In this document: positions 9,304-16,619 of the stretch, one piece after another | How positions within the stretch are numbered: the stretch's first letter is position 1 | How the letters are laid out: the number at the start of each line of letters is the position of its first letter | Assembly (NCBI GenBank): GCA_902362775.1 | Contig: CABIXV010000001.1 | Coordinates: 62,001-126,000 of the forward strand | Direction of reading: 5' to 3' | Length of the DNA: 64,000 bases | Source: Clostridiales bacterium | GTDB lineage: Bacteria; Bacillota; Clostridia; Oscillospirales; Oscillospiraceae | Notes under the pieces: generated by a model | Databases searched by the model: none | What the model was told of the DNA's origin: nothing | What the model saw: only the letters and a program-made list of their open reading frames with translations | Made by a program: the position numbers and the translations under genes

Positions 9304-9554
9304 GGAAAATCCGCCGTGAAATCCACAAATTTTCTCTCCCCGTCCCTGTTTTTTCGGCAAATGGCAAAATTTTTTCCCTTGGAGGCCACGCCCTCCGTAA
9401 AGATATTGCGTCTATGCAGGCAGAGAGATCTGTTCACAGGGGCCAAATACGCTGCTAAGATGATGGATTCTTTGAGTCGATCTTCAGGCAAATCAAGAAT
9501 AAAACACGGGGATAGCGCCATACTATGGAAACTCTATGATAAGGAGGAGCCTGT
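9304..9554. other. Intergenic region before ferredoxin
   Basis: No convincing gene is seen in this AT-richer stretch. A weak sigma-A-like match TTGAGT-17 bp-AAGAAT (around 9474-9502) could serve the ferredoxin gene on the plus strand. The two short open frames across it lack ribosome sites and family resemblance. Confidence 0.35.
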
Positions 9555-9740
9555 ATGACCGCCCATGTAAATGAAAACTGTATCGGCTGCGGCCTGTGCA
9601 CCGGTATCTGCCCCACCGCCTTTCTTATGACGGACGAGGGGGTGGCCGCCGCCCGGGACGAGATCCTGCCAGAGTGGGAAGGCCAGGTCCAGGAGGCCGC
9701 CGAGAGCTGCCCCACCAGCGCCATTGAGATATCACATTGA
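9555..9740 (+). CDS. Ferredoxin, single [4Fe-4S] type
   Basis: This 61-residue acidic electron carrier has the cluster motif CIGCGLCTGICP (Cys9, 12, 15, 19) and a C-terminal Cys52-Pro. In monocluster ferredoxins, Cys9, 12, 15 and the distal CysPro ligate one [4Fe-4S] cluster. There is no second full CxxCxxC motif, so it is not an 8Fe ferredoxin. AAGGAGG lies nine bases before the ATG. It is monocistronic, ending in a long palindrome that separates it from the convergent sirtuin gene. The redox partner is unknown. Confidence 0.93.
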   Translation: MTAHVNENCIGCGLCTGICPTAFLMTDEGVAAARDEILPEWEGQVQEAAESCPTSAIEISH

Positions 9741-9741
9741 A

Positions 9742-9779
9742 CACAGAGGGGGCGGGCCCATGGGCCCGCCCCCTCTGTG
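9742..9779. terminator. 38-bp perfect palindrome, bidirectional terminator between convergent genes
   Basis: The sequence is perfectly self-complementary over 38 bp, with its centre at 9760/9761 and arms rich in G and C (CACAGAGGGGGCGGGCCC). It lies between the ferredoxin stop and the convergent sirtuin stop. No U-tract follows on either side. Confidence 0.7.
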
Positions 9780-9781
9780 CT

Positions 9782-10510
9782 CTATCCTTCTGCCTGTATC
9801 TGTTCCAATATCCTTCCAATGGGTCCGGCGATGGCTAGGTCCGCCCGCCTGTCGTATGGCGTGGGGCTCTTGTTGATGAGGACCAGCCGGTCTCCCCGGT
9901 AGTAGTTCACCAGACTGGCCGCCGGGTAGACCGCCAACGAAGTGCCCCCTATGATGAGCAGGTCCGCCTGCTGGATATCGGTCAGAGCTCCCTCCAGCAC
10001 CCGGCTGTCCAGCGACTCCTCATAGAGGACCACATCAGGCTTCACCGTTCCCCCACAGGAACAGGTGGGCACCCCCTGGCTGTCACGGATAAATTCCACG
10101 GGATAAGGCTTTTTACAGCGCATACAGAAATTCCGGTGGACTGAGCCATGCAGCTCCCACACCCGCTTTGACCCGGCCATCTGGTGCAGCCCGTCAATGT
10201 TCTGAGTGACCACTGAGCGGAGCTTACCCACTCGCTCCAACTGGGCCAGCTTCCGGTGGGCTGTATTGGGCCGGGCATCCAGGCAGAGCATTTTGTCCCG
10301 GTAGAAGCGGTAAAACTCCTCCGGTCTTCGGTCAAAGAAGGTGCGGCTCAAGATCTCCTCCGGGGGATAGTCATACTTCTGATTGTACAGGCCGTCTACG
10401 CTTCGGAAGTCAGGAATGCCGCTCTCGGTGGACACTCCAGCCCCGCCGAAAAAGACAATGGACTCGCTCCCATCGATCCACTCCTGAAGCCTTTTGATCT
10501 GTTCCTCCAT
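9782..10510 (-). CDS. Sir2-family NAD+-dependent protein deacylase
   Basis: This 242-residue sirtuin would remove acyl groups from lysines, releasing nicotinamide and O-acyl-ADP-ribose. It shows the NAD-binding GGAGVSTESGIPDFRS motif near residues 20-35, TQNIDGLHQ with the catalytic region, the active-site His in ELHGS, and a zinc site CMRC...CSCG. I chose the ATG at 10510 because GAAGGAG lies seven bases upstream; the longer upstream frame overlaps the preceding gene. It is the third gene of a cobalamin-riboswitch operon, 25 bp after the ECF S component, which recalls the link of Salmonella CobB to cobalamin metabolism. Confidence 0.94.
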   Translation of the reverse strand: MEEQIKRLQEWIDGSESIVFFGGAGVSTESGIPDFRSVDGLYNQKYDYPPEEILSRTFFDRRPEEFYRFYRDKMLCLDARPNTAHRKLAQLERVGKLRSVVTQNIDGLHQMAGSKRVWELHGSVHRNFCMRCKKPYPVEFIRDSQGVPTCSCGGTVKPDVVLYEESLDSRVLEGALTDIQQADLLIIGGTSLAVYPAASLVNYYRGDRLVLINKSPTPYDRRADLAIAGPIGRILEQIQAEG

Positions 10511-10535
10511 GGTCGTTCTCCTTCTTCGGCATGAT

Positions 10536-11057
10536 TCAGCGGAACACTCTGTCCCGCAACTTACACAGGACTTGATACAGCGGGTCGGCCAACACCAGGG
10601 CCAGGACAAAATTTCCCCCACAGTGGAGCAGGTCCGCCGGGATACCGGATATCCACCAGGACAGGGCCGCCCAGGGGCCGCCGGTGACCCAATAGGGCAC
10701 CGACATCAGTGCCCCGAAGGCCAGTCCAAAGGTACCGCTTGCCATTGCGAGTAACAGCGGACGGCCCGGAGGCAGCTTGGTACAGATCAGGCCCCACAGG
10801 GGCCAGACATAGAGATAGCCTAACCACCACATAGGGTTGAAGCCGTACAGCAGTCCCTCTACCACCACAAAGGGAAGGATAATCGAGAGGACTTGCCTTC
10901 CAAAAACAAGAGCGTACACCAGGATGAGCAGGGAGACCGGCTCGATGTTGGGCAGAGGGGACAGGACCATCTTCAACACTGTCAGCGTGGAGGCCATCAG
11001 TCCACAGAGCACCACTTTTTTCGCCCCGTTGAGGGGTCTCCTCTCTCCCATGGTCAA
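10536..11057 (-). CDS. ECF transporter S component, probably cobalamin/corrinoid
   Basis: This 173-residue integral membrane protein has about five to six hydrophobic segments and the layout of an energy-coupling-factor substrate-binding (S) subunit. The substrate is not visible from the fold alone. It overlaps the DUF4430 gene by 4 bp and lies downstream of a cobalamin riboswitch, so a B12 or cobinamide role is inferred. The A, A' and T energising subunits are not in the window and may be shared, as in group II ECF systems. Confidence 0.85.
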   Translation of the reverse strand: MTMGERRPLNGAKKVVLCGLMASTLTVLKMVLSPLPNIEPVSLLILVYALVFGRQVLSIILPFVVVEGLLYGFNPMWWLGYLYVWPLWGLICTKLPPGRPLLLAMASGTFGLAFGALMSVPYWVTGGPWAALSWWISGIPADLLHCGGNFVLALVLADPLYQVLCKLRDRVFR

Positions 11058-11443
11058 TAGGTAGACAAAGTCAGCTCAAAGTGGTCGCCGTCCTGGACCG
11101 GGGTGGTGTCCACTCCGGTGTTCACCATCTCGCCGTCCTGGGTGACGCGCCACCACTGGTTCTCACTCTCCTGGGCGGTCTCCCCGTCTACTGTAGTAAT
11201 ATATAAGCCGAACTGGCTGCTCTCGCCCTTCACAAGCTTTTCCTCGACCAGCACCTGACCCAGATACTCGGCGTCAGTGTGGTAAGTAAACTCCTTAGTG
11301 CTCTCGTCCCCGTGGACCACCTCCACCACCACAGTCTTGTCGCCCACCTGGGTCTGGGGCCTGGTGAAGTACCAGAGGCCGGCCATGAGGGCGGCGACGA
11401 TCATCAGCGCTGCGGCCGCCAGCAGGGTTTTCCTGTTTCTCAT
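11054..11443 (-). CDS. DUF4430 (transcobalamin C-terminal-like) exported protein
   Basis: This 129-residue protein has an N-terminal hydrophobic anchor (residues 7-26, ending in LWYF) followed by a DUF4430 domain. That beta-rich domain resembles the C-terminal lobe of transcobalamin/intrinsic factor and includes ENQWWRVTQDGE. It is the first gene after the B12 riboswitch and overlaps the ECF S component, so it probably captures corrinoid at the surface and hands it to the S subunit. No lipobox is visible, so it is likely anchored by an uncleaved helix. Confidence 0.87.
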   Translation of the reverse strand: MRNRKTLLAAAALMIVAALMAGLWYFTRPQTQVGDKTVVVEVVHGDESTKEFTYHTDAEYLGQVLVEEKLVKGESSQFGLYITTVDGETAQESENQWWRVTQDGEMVNTGVDTTPVQDGDHFELTLSTY

Positions 11444-11479
11444 AATATTTTCCTTCCGCCCTTGCCGTCACTCGCGGCG

Positions 11480-11645
11480 CGGGCAAGCAAGCTCCCAGGC
11501 AGGTCTTCTGACTCAAGGCTCTCCACCCGCTCCCCCGCCTTCCCGGCAGATGCCGGCGGCACATCGGGGGTGGGCTCCCCTCTCACAGCGGCGTGACCGT
11601 GGACATATGTCTCTTCCCTATTCTCCCGGAAACCGGGCACCTGAG
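11480..11645 (-). ncRNA. Cobalamin riboswitch
   Basis: The minus strand carries the B12 box GAGTCAGAAGACCTGCCT (11514-11497), the upstream conserved GGGAGAATAGGGAA and GCCGCTGTG segments, and the GAAGGCGGGGGAGCGG stretch typical of the AdoCbl class. A hairpin CTTGCC/GGCAAG sits between the aptamer and the ribosome site GGAAGGA of the DUF4430 gene. With no U-tract, control is likely at translation. Cobalamin binding should repress the operon. Confidence 0.93.
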
Positions 11646-11653
11646 GCGGGAAT

Positions 11654-11659
11654 ATTATA
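11654..11659 (-). promoter_or_regulatory. Extended -10 promoter of the B12 riboswitch operon
   Basis: TGTGCTATAAT gives an extended -10 element immediately upstream of the riboswitch; the -35 region (TTTCCT-like) is weak. Confidence 0.7.
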
Positions 11660-11797
11660 GCACAGCGTCTTAGAAAAGGAAAGCAGGACTTGTGGCGTGC
11701 CGAGTTGTTGCGCCATACTGGATGCCCACAGGCGCATCACTTCCCGTCAAGGGGGCGGTCAGGGCAGTCCCTGTGCCACCTTGACCGCTTCTTTGAT
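11660..11797. other. Intergenic region with cupin 3' hairpin
   Basis: No gene is seen. Just past the cupin stop, the minus strand can form GTCAAGG/CCTTGAC around an inner CAGGG/CCCTG hairpin, a possible terminator. Confidence 0.35.
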
Positions 11798-12151
11798 TCA
11801 GTGCACGACGGCATCCTCCGCTGTGAAACCGCCCAGGGAGCCCTCCTTGACTTGAATGCAGACATAGGTGACGCTGGAATCCTCCGCCGCGGAGAACTGT
11901 CGTTTGGCAGCCGGGGCGACCCGCAGCCAGTCCCCAGCGGCGAGGGAGACGTTCTCTCCGTCGATGACCGCCCTGCCCGCTCCCGCCAGGATACCGTAGA
12001 TCTCCTCGTTTCGCCTGTGGGAATGTACAAAGGGCACCCCCGCCCCAGCGGGGAGCCGGTTGACGCTGACCTCCGCGCCGGTCAGGCCCAGCTTATCATG
12101 TAGTTCGGCGCGGTCCTCAGTCCCAATGTTGATTTTCGTGTAGTTTGTCAT
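11798..12151 (-). CDS. Small cupin-domain protein
   Basis: This 117-residue single-domain cupin has the metal-site pattern HSHRRNEEIYGILAGAG, in which two His and a Glu can bind metal, and a second motif around LAAGDWLRVAPAAKRQF. The family includes isomerases, dioxygenases and sugar- or quercetin-binding proteins; nothing here fixes a substrate. I chose the ATG at 12151 because GGAGG lies eight bases upstream; the longer frame has no ribosome site and runs into the divergent promoter. It is divergent from an HxlR regulator that is probably its controller. Confidence 0.87.
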   Translation of the reverse strand: MTNYTKINIGTEDRAELHDKLGLTGAEVSVNRLPAGAGVPFVHSHRRNEEIYGILAGAGRAVIDGENVSLAAGDWLRVAPAAKRQFSAAEDSSVTYVCIQVKEGSLGGFTAEDAVVH

Positions 12152-12198
12152 GGTTTTGACCTCCAAATCTTGTTCGCAAGTCGCCTTGCGTGCCTTTA

Positions 12199-12253
12199 GT
12201 GTACAGCCACCGCATACTCGGCTACAAGTACGCACCTTTTTATAACTGTACAC
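12199..12253. promoter_or_regulatory. Divergent cupin/HxlR promoters with matched half-sites
   Basis: GTGTACAG (12199-12206) and its exact reverse complement CTGTACAC (12246-12253) face each other across 39 bp. The right one covers the -35 (TGTACA) of an HxlR promoter whose extended -10 TATACT lies at 12270-12275. The left one overlaps a -10-like TACACT for the cupin gene. They are plausible HxlR operators. Confidence 0.55.
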
Positions 12254-12295
12254 GCGAAAAACGATGTGCTATACTGTGTCCGGAGGTGTATCGCC

Positions 12296-12625
12296 ATGAA
12301 AACGAAGGAGGAACTTCCGGCCTGTCCAGTGGCCACCGCGGTATCCTTAATTGGCGGGAAGTGGAAGCTGCTGATCCTGCGCAATTTGAAGGCGCGCCCG
12401 TGGCGCTTCAACGAGCTGCAGCGGGATCTGGACGGGATCTCCCAGAAGGTGCTGACGGACAGCCTGCGCCAGATGATCGATGACGGCCTCGCCTATCGCC
12501 GGGACTATCAGACCATGCCCCCGCGGGTGGAGTATGGCCTAACCGAGCTGGGAAAAGAGATGCTGCCCATTATCGACGCACTGGCCGATTTTGGGACCTA
12601 TTACAAATCGACGCTCCAGCCGTAA
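12296..12625 (+). CDS. HxlR-family winged-helix transcriptional regulator
   Basis: This 109-residue HxlR/MarR-like DNA-binding protein has the hallmark start CPVATAVSLIGGKWKLLILR and the wing/recognition region RFNELQRDLDGISQKVLTDS. The conserved Cys near residue 9 (PACPV) is the type that senses electrophiles or redox change in several HxlR proteins such as HypR and YodB. I chose the ATG at 12296 because GGAGG lies nine bases upstream. It is divergent from the cupin gene, with matched half-sites in the shared promoter region, so it likely controls both. Confidence 0.93.
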   Translation: MKTKEELPACPVATAVSLIGGKWKLLILRNLKARPWRFNELQRDLDGISQKVLTDSLRQMIDDGLAYRRDYQTMPPRVEYGLTELGKEMLPIIDALADFGTYYKSTLQP

Positions 12626-12664
12626 CGCCCCGCCACCCCAAAATTTTTCACCAAGGAGAATGCT

Positions 12665-14815
12665 ATGGACGCTATCATTCAGGCCCTAGCCCGTGAGCTG
12701 GGCCGCAGCGAAGCACACATAAAAAATGTGGTCAACCTTATCGACGAGGGAGCCACCATCCCCTTTATCGCCCGGTATCGAAAAGAGCTCCACGGCTCCA
12801 TGGACGACCAGCTGCTCCGCCAATTAGCGGACCGGCTCCAGTATTTGCGCAATCTGGAAGCCAGAAAGTCGGAGGTAAAGGCATCTATCGAGAACCAGGG
12901 CAAACTCACCGAAGACCTGGCGGCTGCCGTCGATAGGGCGATAACTCTGGCTGAGGTGGAGGACCTTTACCGTCCCTATAAACAAAAGCGGCGCACCCGG
13001 GCCACCGCAGCCAGAGAACGGGGGCTGGAGCCCCTGGCTCTGCTGCTGTTTGGCAAAGGGCCTGCCGTGACACTGGAGGAGGCGGCAGCAGATTTTGTCG
13101 ATCTGGAGAAAGGCGTGGAAACTTTGGAGGACGCCCTTCAGGGGGCAAGCGATATCATCGCCGAGCTTATCTCGGACGATGCGGAGATCCGCAAGGAGCT
13201 CCGGGACCTGTATCTCCGACGGGGCGTGCTGGTCTCACGGGCGGCGGACAAGGAGCCGGAGGACAGTGTGTACCGGCTTTATTATGACTTTAAGTGTCCC
13301 GTAGGGCGCCTCCAAGGCTATCAGGTGCTAGCCGTCAACCGTGGAGAGCGGGAGGGTATTTTGAAGGTATCGGTGGAGCTGGACCCGGAGACCGCCCATG
13401 TCGCCGTCCGCCGCCTCACTGTCCCTGGGGCCGCCGCTATGGAGTTCGTCCGCAACGCAGCGGACGACGCCTACGACCGACTCATCCAGCCCTCTATGGA
13501 GCGGGAGATCCGCAGTACCCTCTCTGACCAGGCCAACGAGGGAGCCATCCATATGTTTGCCCTAAATTTGAAGCCATTACTCATGCAGCCCCCAGTCAAG
13601 GGCAAGGTCACCATGGGGCTGGATCCTGGCTACCGGATGGGCTGCAAGGTGGCGGTGGTGGACGGCACCGGAAAAGTGCTGGACACGGCGGTGGTCTATC
13701 CTACCCACGGAGAGCGGCAGAAGCAGGAGTGCATCGCCAAGCTGGCCTCTCTCATCAAGAGATATGGGGTAGAGCATATCGCCATCGGAAACGGTACCGC
13801 CAGCCGTGAAACCGAGCAGATGACGGTAGAGCTCATCAAAAAGATAGGCGGCGGAGTGTCCTACATGATTGTCAGCGAGGCGGGGGCCTCCGTCTACTCG
13901 GCCAGCAAACTGGCCGCCGAGGAGTTTCCCCAGTTCGATGTAAACCTGCGCAGCGCCGTATCCATTGCCCGGCGGCTCCAGGACCCCCTGGCCGAGCTGG
14001 TGAAGATCGACCCCAAGGCCATCGGCGTAGGCCAGTACCAGCACGACATGCCCCAGGCCAGGCTGGGTGAAACGTTGGACGGTGTGGTGGAGGACTGTGT
14101 CAACGCGGTGGGAGTGGACGCCAATACCGCCTCCCCCTCCCTGCTCCAGCGGGTGTCCGGCCTGACCGCCGCCACCGCCAAGAATCTAGTGGCCTACCGG
14201 GAAGAAAATGGCCCCTTTACCGCCCGGAAGCAGCTTTTGAAGGTGCCAAAGCTGGGCCCCAAGGCCTTTGAGCAGTGCGCCGGCTTTCTCCGGGTGCCGG
14301 AGAGCGGCAGCGTGCTGGACAACACCGGCGTCCATCCGGAGAGCTATGGAGCCGCGGAAAAGCTGCTGGCGAAGTGCGGCTATACGCTGGACGACGTGAA
14401 GGCAGGGGAACTGTCGGAATTGAAGGCCAGGGCAGAGGCCATCGGGCTTGCCCAACTGGCAGAGAGATGCGGAGCAGGACTTCCTACCCTGTCCGACATC
14501 ATCAAAGAGCTGATGAAGCCGGGCCGGGACCCACGGGACGAGCTGCCGCCCCCCATCCTCCGCACTGATGTTATGGAGGCCAAAGACCTAAAGCCGGGCA
14601 TGGAGCTTCAGGGCACCGTGCGCAACGTTATTGATTTCGGCGTCTTTGTGGATATCGGTGTACATCAGGATGGCCTGGTCCACATCTCTAAGCTGCCCCG
14701 GCGAGTGAAGCACCCCTCCGAACTGCTCACCGTAGGGGATATCGTCACCGTTTGGGTCCTGGAGGTAGACGAGAAGAAAAAGCGGATCAGCCTAACCATG
14801 AAAAAGCCGGGGTGA
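12665..14815 (+). CDS. tex: Tex-family RNA-binding transcription accessory protein
   Basis: This 716-residue protein has the Tex layout: an N-terminal helical domain (IPFIARYRKELHGSMDD), a YqgF/RNase H-like domain (GLDPGYRMGCKVAVVDG at about 322-338), helix-hairpin-helix motifs (near 500-560) and a C-terminal S1 RNA-binding domain (GMELQGTVRNVIDFGVFVDI). Tex proteins act at the transcription machinery and help clear stalled complexes. AAGGAG lies just upstream of the ATG. The downstream DUF4491 gene starts 10 bp after the stop. Confidence 0.97.
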   Translation: MDAIIQALARELGRSEAHIKNVVNLIDEGATIPFIARYRKELHGSMDDQLLRQLADRLQYLRNLEARKSEVKASIENQGKLTEDLAAAVDRAITLAEVEDLYRPYKQKRRTRATAARERGLEPLALLLFGKGPAVTLEEAAADFVDLEKGVETLEDALQGASDIIAELISDDAEIRKELRDLYLRRGVLVSRAADKEPEDSVYRLYYDFKCPVGRLQGYQVLAVNRGEREGILKVSVELDPETAHVAVRRLTVPGAAAMEFVRNAADDAYDRLIQPSMEREIRSTLSDQANEGAIHMFALNLKPLLMQPPVKGKVTMGLDPGYRMGCKVAVVDGTGKVLDTAVVYPTHGERQKQECIAKLASLIKRYGVEHIAIGNGTASRETEQMTVELIKKIGGGVSYMIVSEAGASVYSASKLAAEEFPQFDVNLRSAVSIARRLQDPLAELVKIDPKAIGVGQYQHDMPQARLGETLDGVVEDCVNAVGVDANTASPSLLQRVSGLTAATAKNLVAYREENGPFTARKQLLKVPKLGPKAFEQCAGFLRVPESGSVLDNTGVHPESYGAAEKLLAKCGYTLDDVKAGELSELKARAEAIGLAQLAERCGAGLPTLSDIIKELMKPGRDPRDELPPPILRTDVMEAKDLKPGMELQGTVRNVIDFGVFVDIGVHQDGLVHISKLPRRVKHPSELLTVGDIVTVWVLEVDEKKKRISLTMKKPG

Positions 14816-14825
14816 ATCGATCGAT

Positions 14826-15140
14826 ATGAATCTGGAAGGTATCATCACCGCTGTATTGTGCTTTGCCTGTATCGGCCTGTTCCACCCTATTGTCATTCGT
14901 GCCGAGTACCACTGGTCCGCCCGATGTTGGCCCTTCTTTCTGTTGGCCGGACTGGTTTTTCTTGGGTGCAGTCTGCTGGTAGACAACTCCATAGGCGCCT
15001 CTGCCCTGGGGGTGCTGGGGTGCAGCTGTCTTTGGAGCATCTTGGAGCTGAAGCAGCAGGAAAAACGGGTGGCTAAGGGCTGGTTCCCCTCCAACCCCAA
15101 GCGGGTTTCTAAGCAGAATAACTCCAGGTCCCACGCATAG
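14826..15140 (+). CDS. DUF4491 small membrane protein
   Basis: This 104-residue protein matches the DUF4491 pattern: IGLFHPIVIRAEYHW, then two or three hydrophobic helices, then CLWSILELKQQEKRVAKGWF and NPKR at the end. The function is unknown in the family. It lies between tex and the dipeptidase gene on the same strand. The overall hydropathy suggests three membrane segments with a basic cytoplasmic tail. Confidence 0.85.
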   Translation: MNLEGIITAVLCFACIGLFHPIVIRAEYHWSARCWPFFLLAGLVFLGCSLLVDNSIGASALGVLGCSCLWSILELKQQEKRVAKGWFPSNPKRVSKQNNSRSHA

Positions 15141-15167
15141 AATGAAAAAAACAAAAGGAGGTTCCCC

Positions 15168-16112
15168 ATGCCCGCTTCTGCCGTGTTCGACCTTCACTGT
15201 GACACTCTCACCGCGTTTATGGACCCCACCCGCTGCCGGGACACGCTGGACGACCCCCTCTCCTCCTTTGCCCTGTCCAAGATTCCCCAGGGGGTAAGCT
15301 GGTGCCAGTGCTGCGCCATCTTTATCCCCGACGGTCTGACCCCAAAGGAGGCCGAGGGCTACTACGCCTTCCACCAGCGCAGTTTTATCCGCCAGATGGG
15401 CTGCCTGTCCTCCCAGGTCCTTTCCTGCCGCACCGCCGACGATATCTGTCAGGCTTGGGACTGTGGAAAGGCGGCGGTTATCCTCACTGTGGAGAATGGA
15501 GCAGCCCTGGGTGGACGGCTGGAGCGCATAGAGCGGCTGGCCCGGGATGGAGTGCGGATGATGACCCTCACCTGGAACGGAGAAAACGAGCTGGGCTCCG
15601 GCCATGAGACGGACCGGGGCCTGTCCTCCTTTGGGAAGGCCGCCGTTCAGGAGTTGGAGCGGCAGGGCATCCTGGTGGATGTTTCCCATCTGAACGACCA
15701 GGGCTTTGAAGACCTGCTGGATATTTCGGAAAAGCCCTTTGTGGCCAGCCACTCCAACGCCCGGTCGGTGTGCGGTCACCGGCGCAACCTCACTGACTGG
15801 CAGATCAGGGAGATGGCCGCCCGCGGGTGTCTGATCGGGCTGAACTACTACACCCCCTTCCTCCGCTCTGACGGCTGCCCCGCCGGCCTGGACGATCTGT
15901 ACCGCCATGCGGCCCACTTTCTGGACCTTGGCGCGGAGAACTGTCTGGCTCTAGGCTCCGACTTCGACGGAGCCGACCTGCCCCCCTGTCTGGACAGTCC
16001 CATTAAGGCGGCGGGACTGTGGGACTATCTGACCGGACGGCACATCCCCCCCACCCTGGTCCAGAAGATCATGTACCAAAACGCTCTGAATTTCTTCCGG
16101 GCCGGGTTGTAG
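15168..16112 (+). CDS. Membrane dipeptidase (peptidase M19)
   Basis: This 314-residue zinc dipeptidase is of the renal dipeptidase type. The first metal pair is the FDLHCDTLTAF motif (residues about 7-17), the bridging carboxylate is in TVENG, and later ligands are in VSHLND and SHSNAR. A second acidic site lies in LGSDFDGAD. There is no signal peptide, so the enzyme is cytoplasmic here. AGGAGG lies eight bases upstream of the ATG. The gene ends at a bidirectional terminator facing the spoVT 3' part. Confidence 0.94.
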   Translation: MPASAVFDLHCDTLTAFMDPTRCRDTLDDPLSSFALSKIPQGVSWCQCCAIFIPDGLTPKEAEGYYAFHQRSFIRQMGCLSSQVLSCRTADDICQAWDCGKAAVILTVENGAALGGRLERIERLARDGVRMMTLTWNGENELGSGHETDRGLSSFGKAAVQELERQGILVDVSHLNDQGFEDLLDISEKPFVASHSNARSVCGHRRNLTDWQIREMAARGCLIGLNYYTPFLRSDGCPAGLDDLYRHAAHFLDLGAENCLALGSDFDGADLPPCLDSPIKAAGLWDYLTGRHIPPTLVQKIMYQNALNFFRAGL

Positions 16113-16140
16113 ACCCTCTTTTTCTATCGGACAGGCGCAA

Positions 16141-16169
16141 AAAACCGGGAGCTTCTCGCTCCCGGTTTT
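16141..16169. terminator. Bidirectional terminator between dipeptidase and spoVT 3' end
   Basis: A perfect 12-bp stem AAAACCGGGAGC/GCTCCCGGTTTT with a 5-nt loop. The minus-strand side is followed by TTTTTTGCG-type sequence, serving spoVT best. Confidence 0.88.
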
Positions 16170-16171
16170 CC

Positions 16172-16619
16172 TTATCCCTCCATATGGCGGCCAAGGAAGC
16201 CGGCGATGGATTGGGCCAGCTTGTATTCCACCTCGCCGCCCTCCAGTTCCTCCGGCCGGCCGACAAAGACTACGCTGCCCAGCACGTCCCCCTCTGAAAG
16301 GATGGGGGCCACGGTGTCCAGGCAGAATTTATCTTCTCCGGTACACAGGGGCAGCGGCGCCTCTCCCCCCTTGTGCTGGTAGATCTGCCGCCCCTCCATG
16401 AGCCGTTCCAGTTCAGAGGATACCTGCTTTTCCATCAGCTCGCGCTTGGGTGCCCCGGCTACTGCGATACAGCTGTCCCGGTCGGTGATGACTGTCACCC
16501 GGCCCGTGGTCCGGTTCAAGGTCTCACACAGCTGGCCGGCAAAGTCCACCAGCCCGCCCATCAGGGAGTATTTTTTGAAGATCACTCCGCCATCCTTATC
16601 TGTGTAGATCTCCAGCGGA
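16172..16619 (-). pseudogene. spoVT: spoVT 3' part (separated from its start by the inserted element)
   Basis: From the TC crossover at 16620-16621 to the stop at 16172, the frame reads DPLEIYTDKDGGVIFKKYS and on through the GAF-like domain of SpoVT, ending FLGRHMEG. It lacks the N-terminal AbrB start (MKATGIVRRIDDLGRVV), which lies 16 kb away at 32646. Joining 32646-32552 to 16619-16172 gives 543 nt: 180 codons plus stop in a single frame, the usual SpoVT length. It is therefore interrupted rather than decayed. In the integrated state it is translated only as the C-terminus of the recombinase fusion. Confidence 0.9.

Noticed and set aside
10511..10621. N-terminal extension of the sirtuin frame
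   Set aside because: The 37 extra residues overlap the ECF S gene and are Cys/Trp/Arg-rich noise; the ATG at 10510 has a proper ribosome site.
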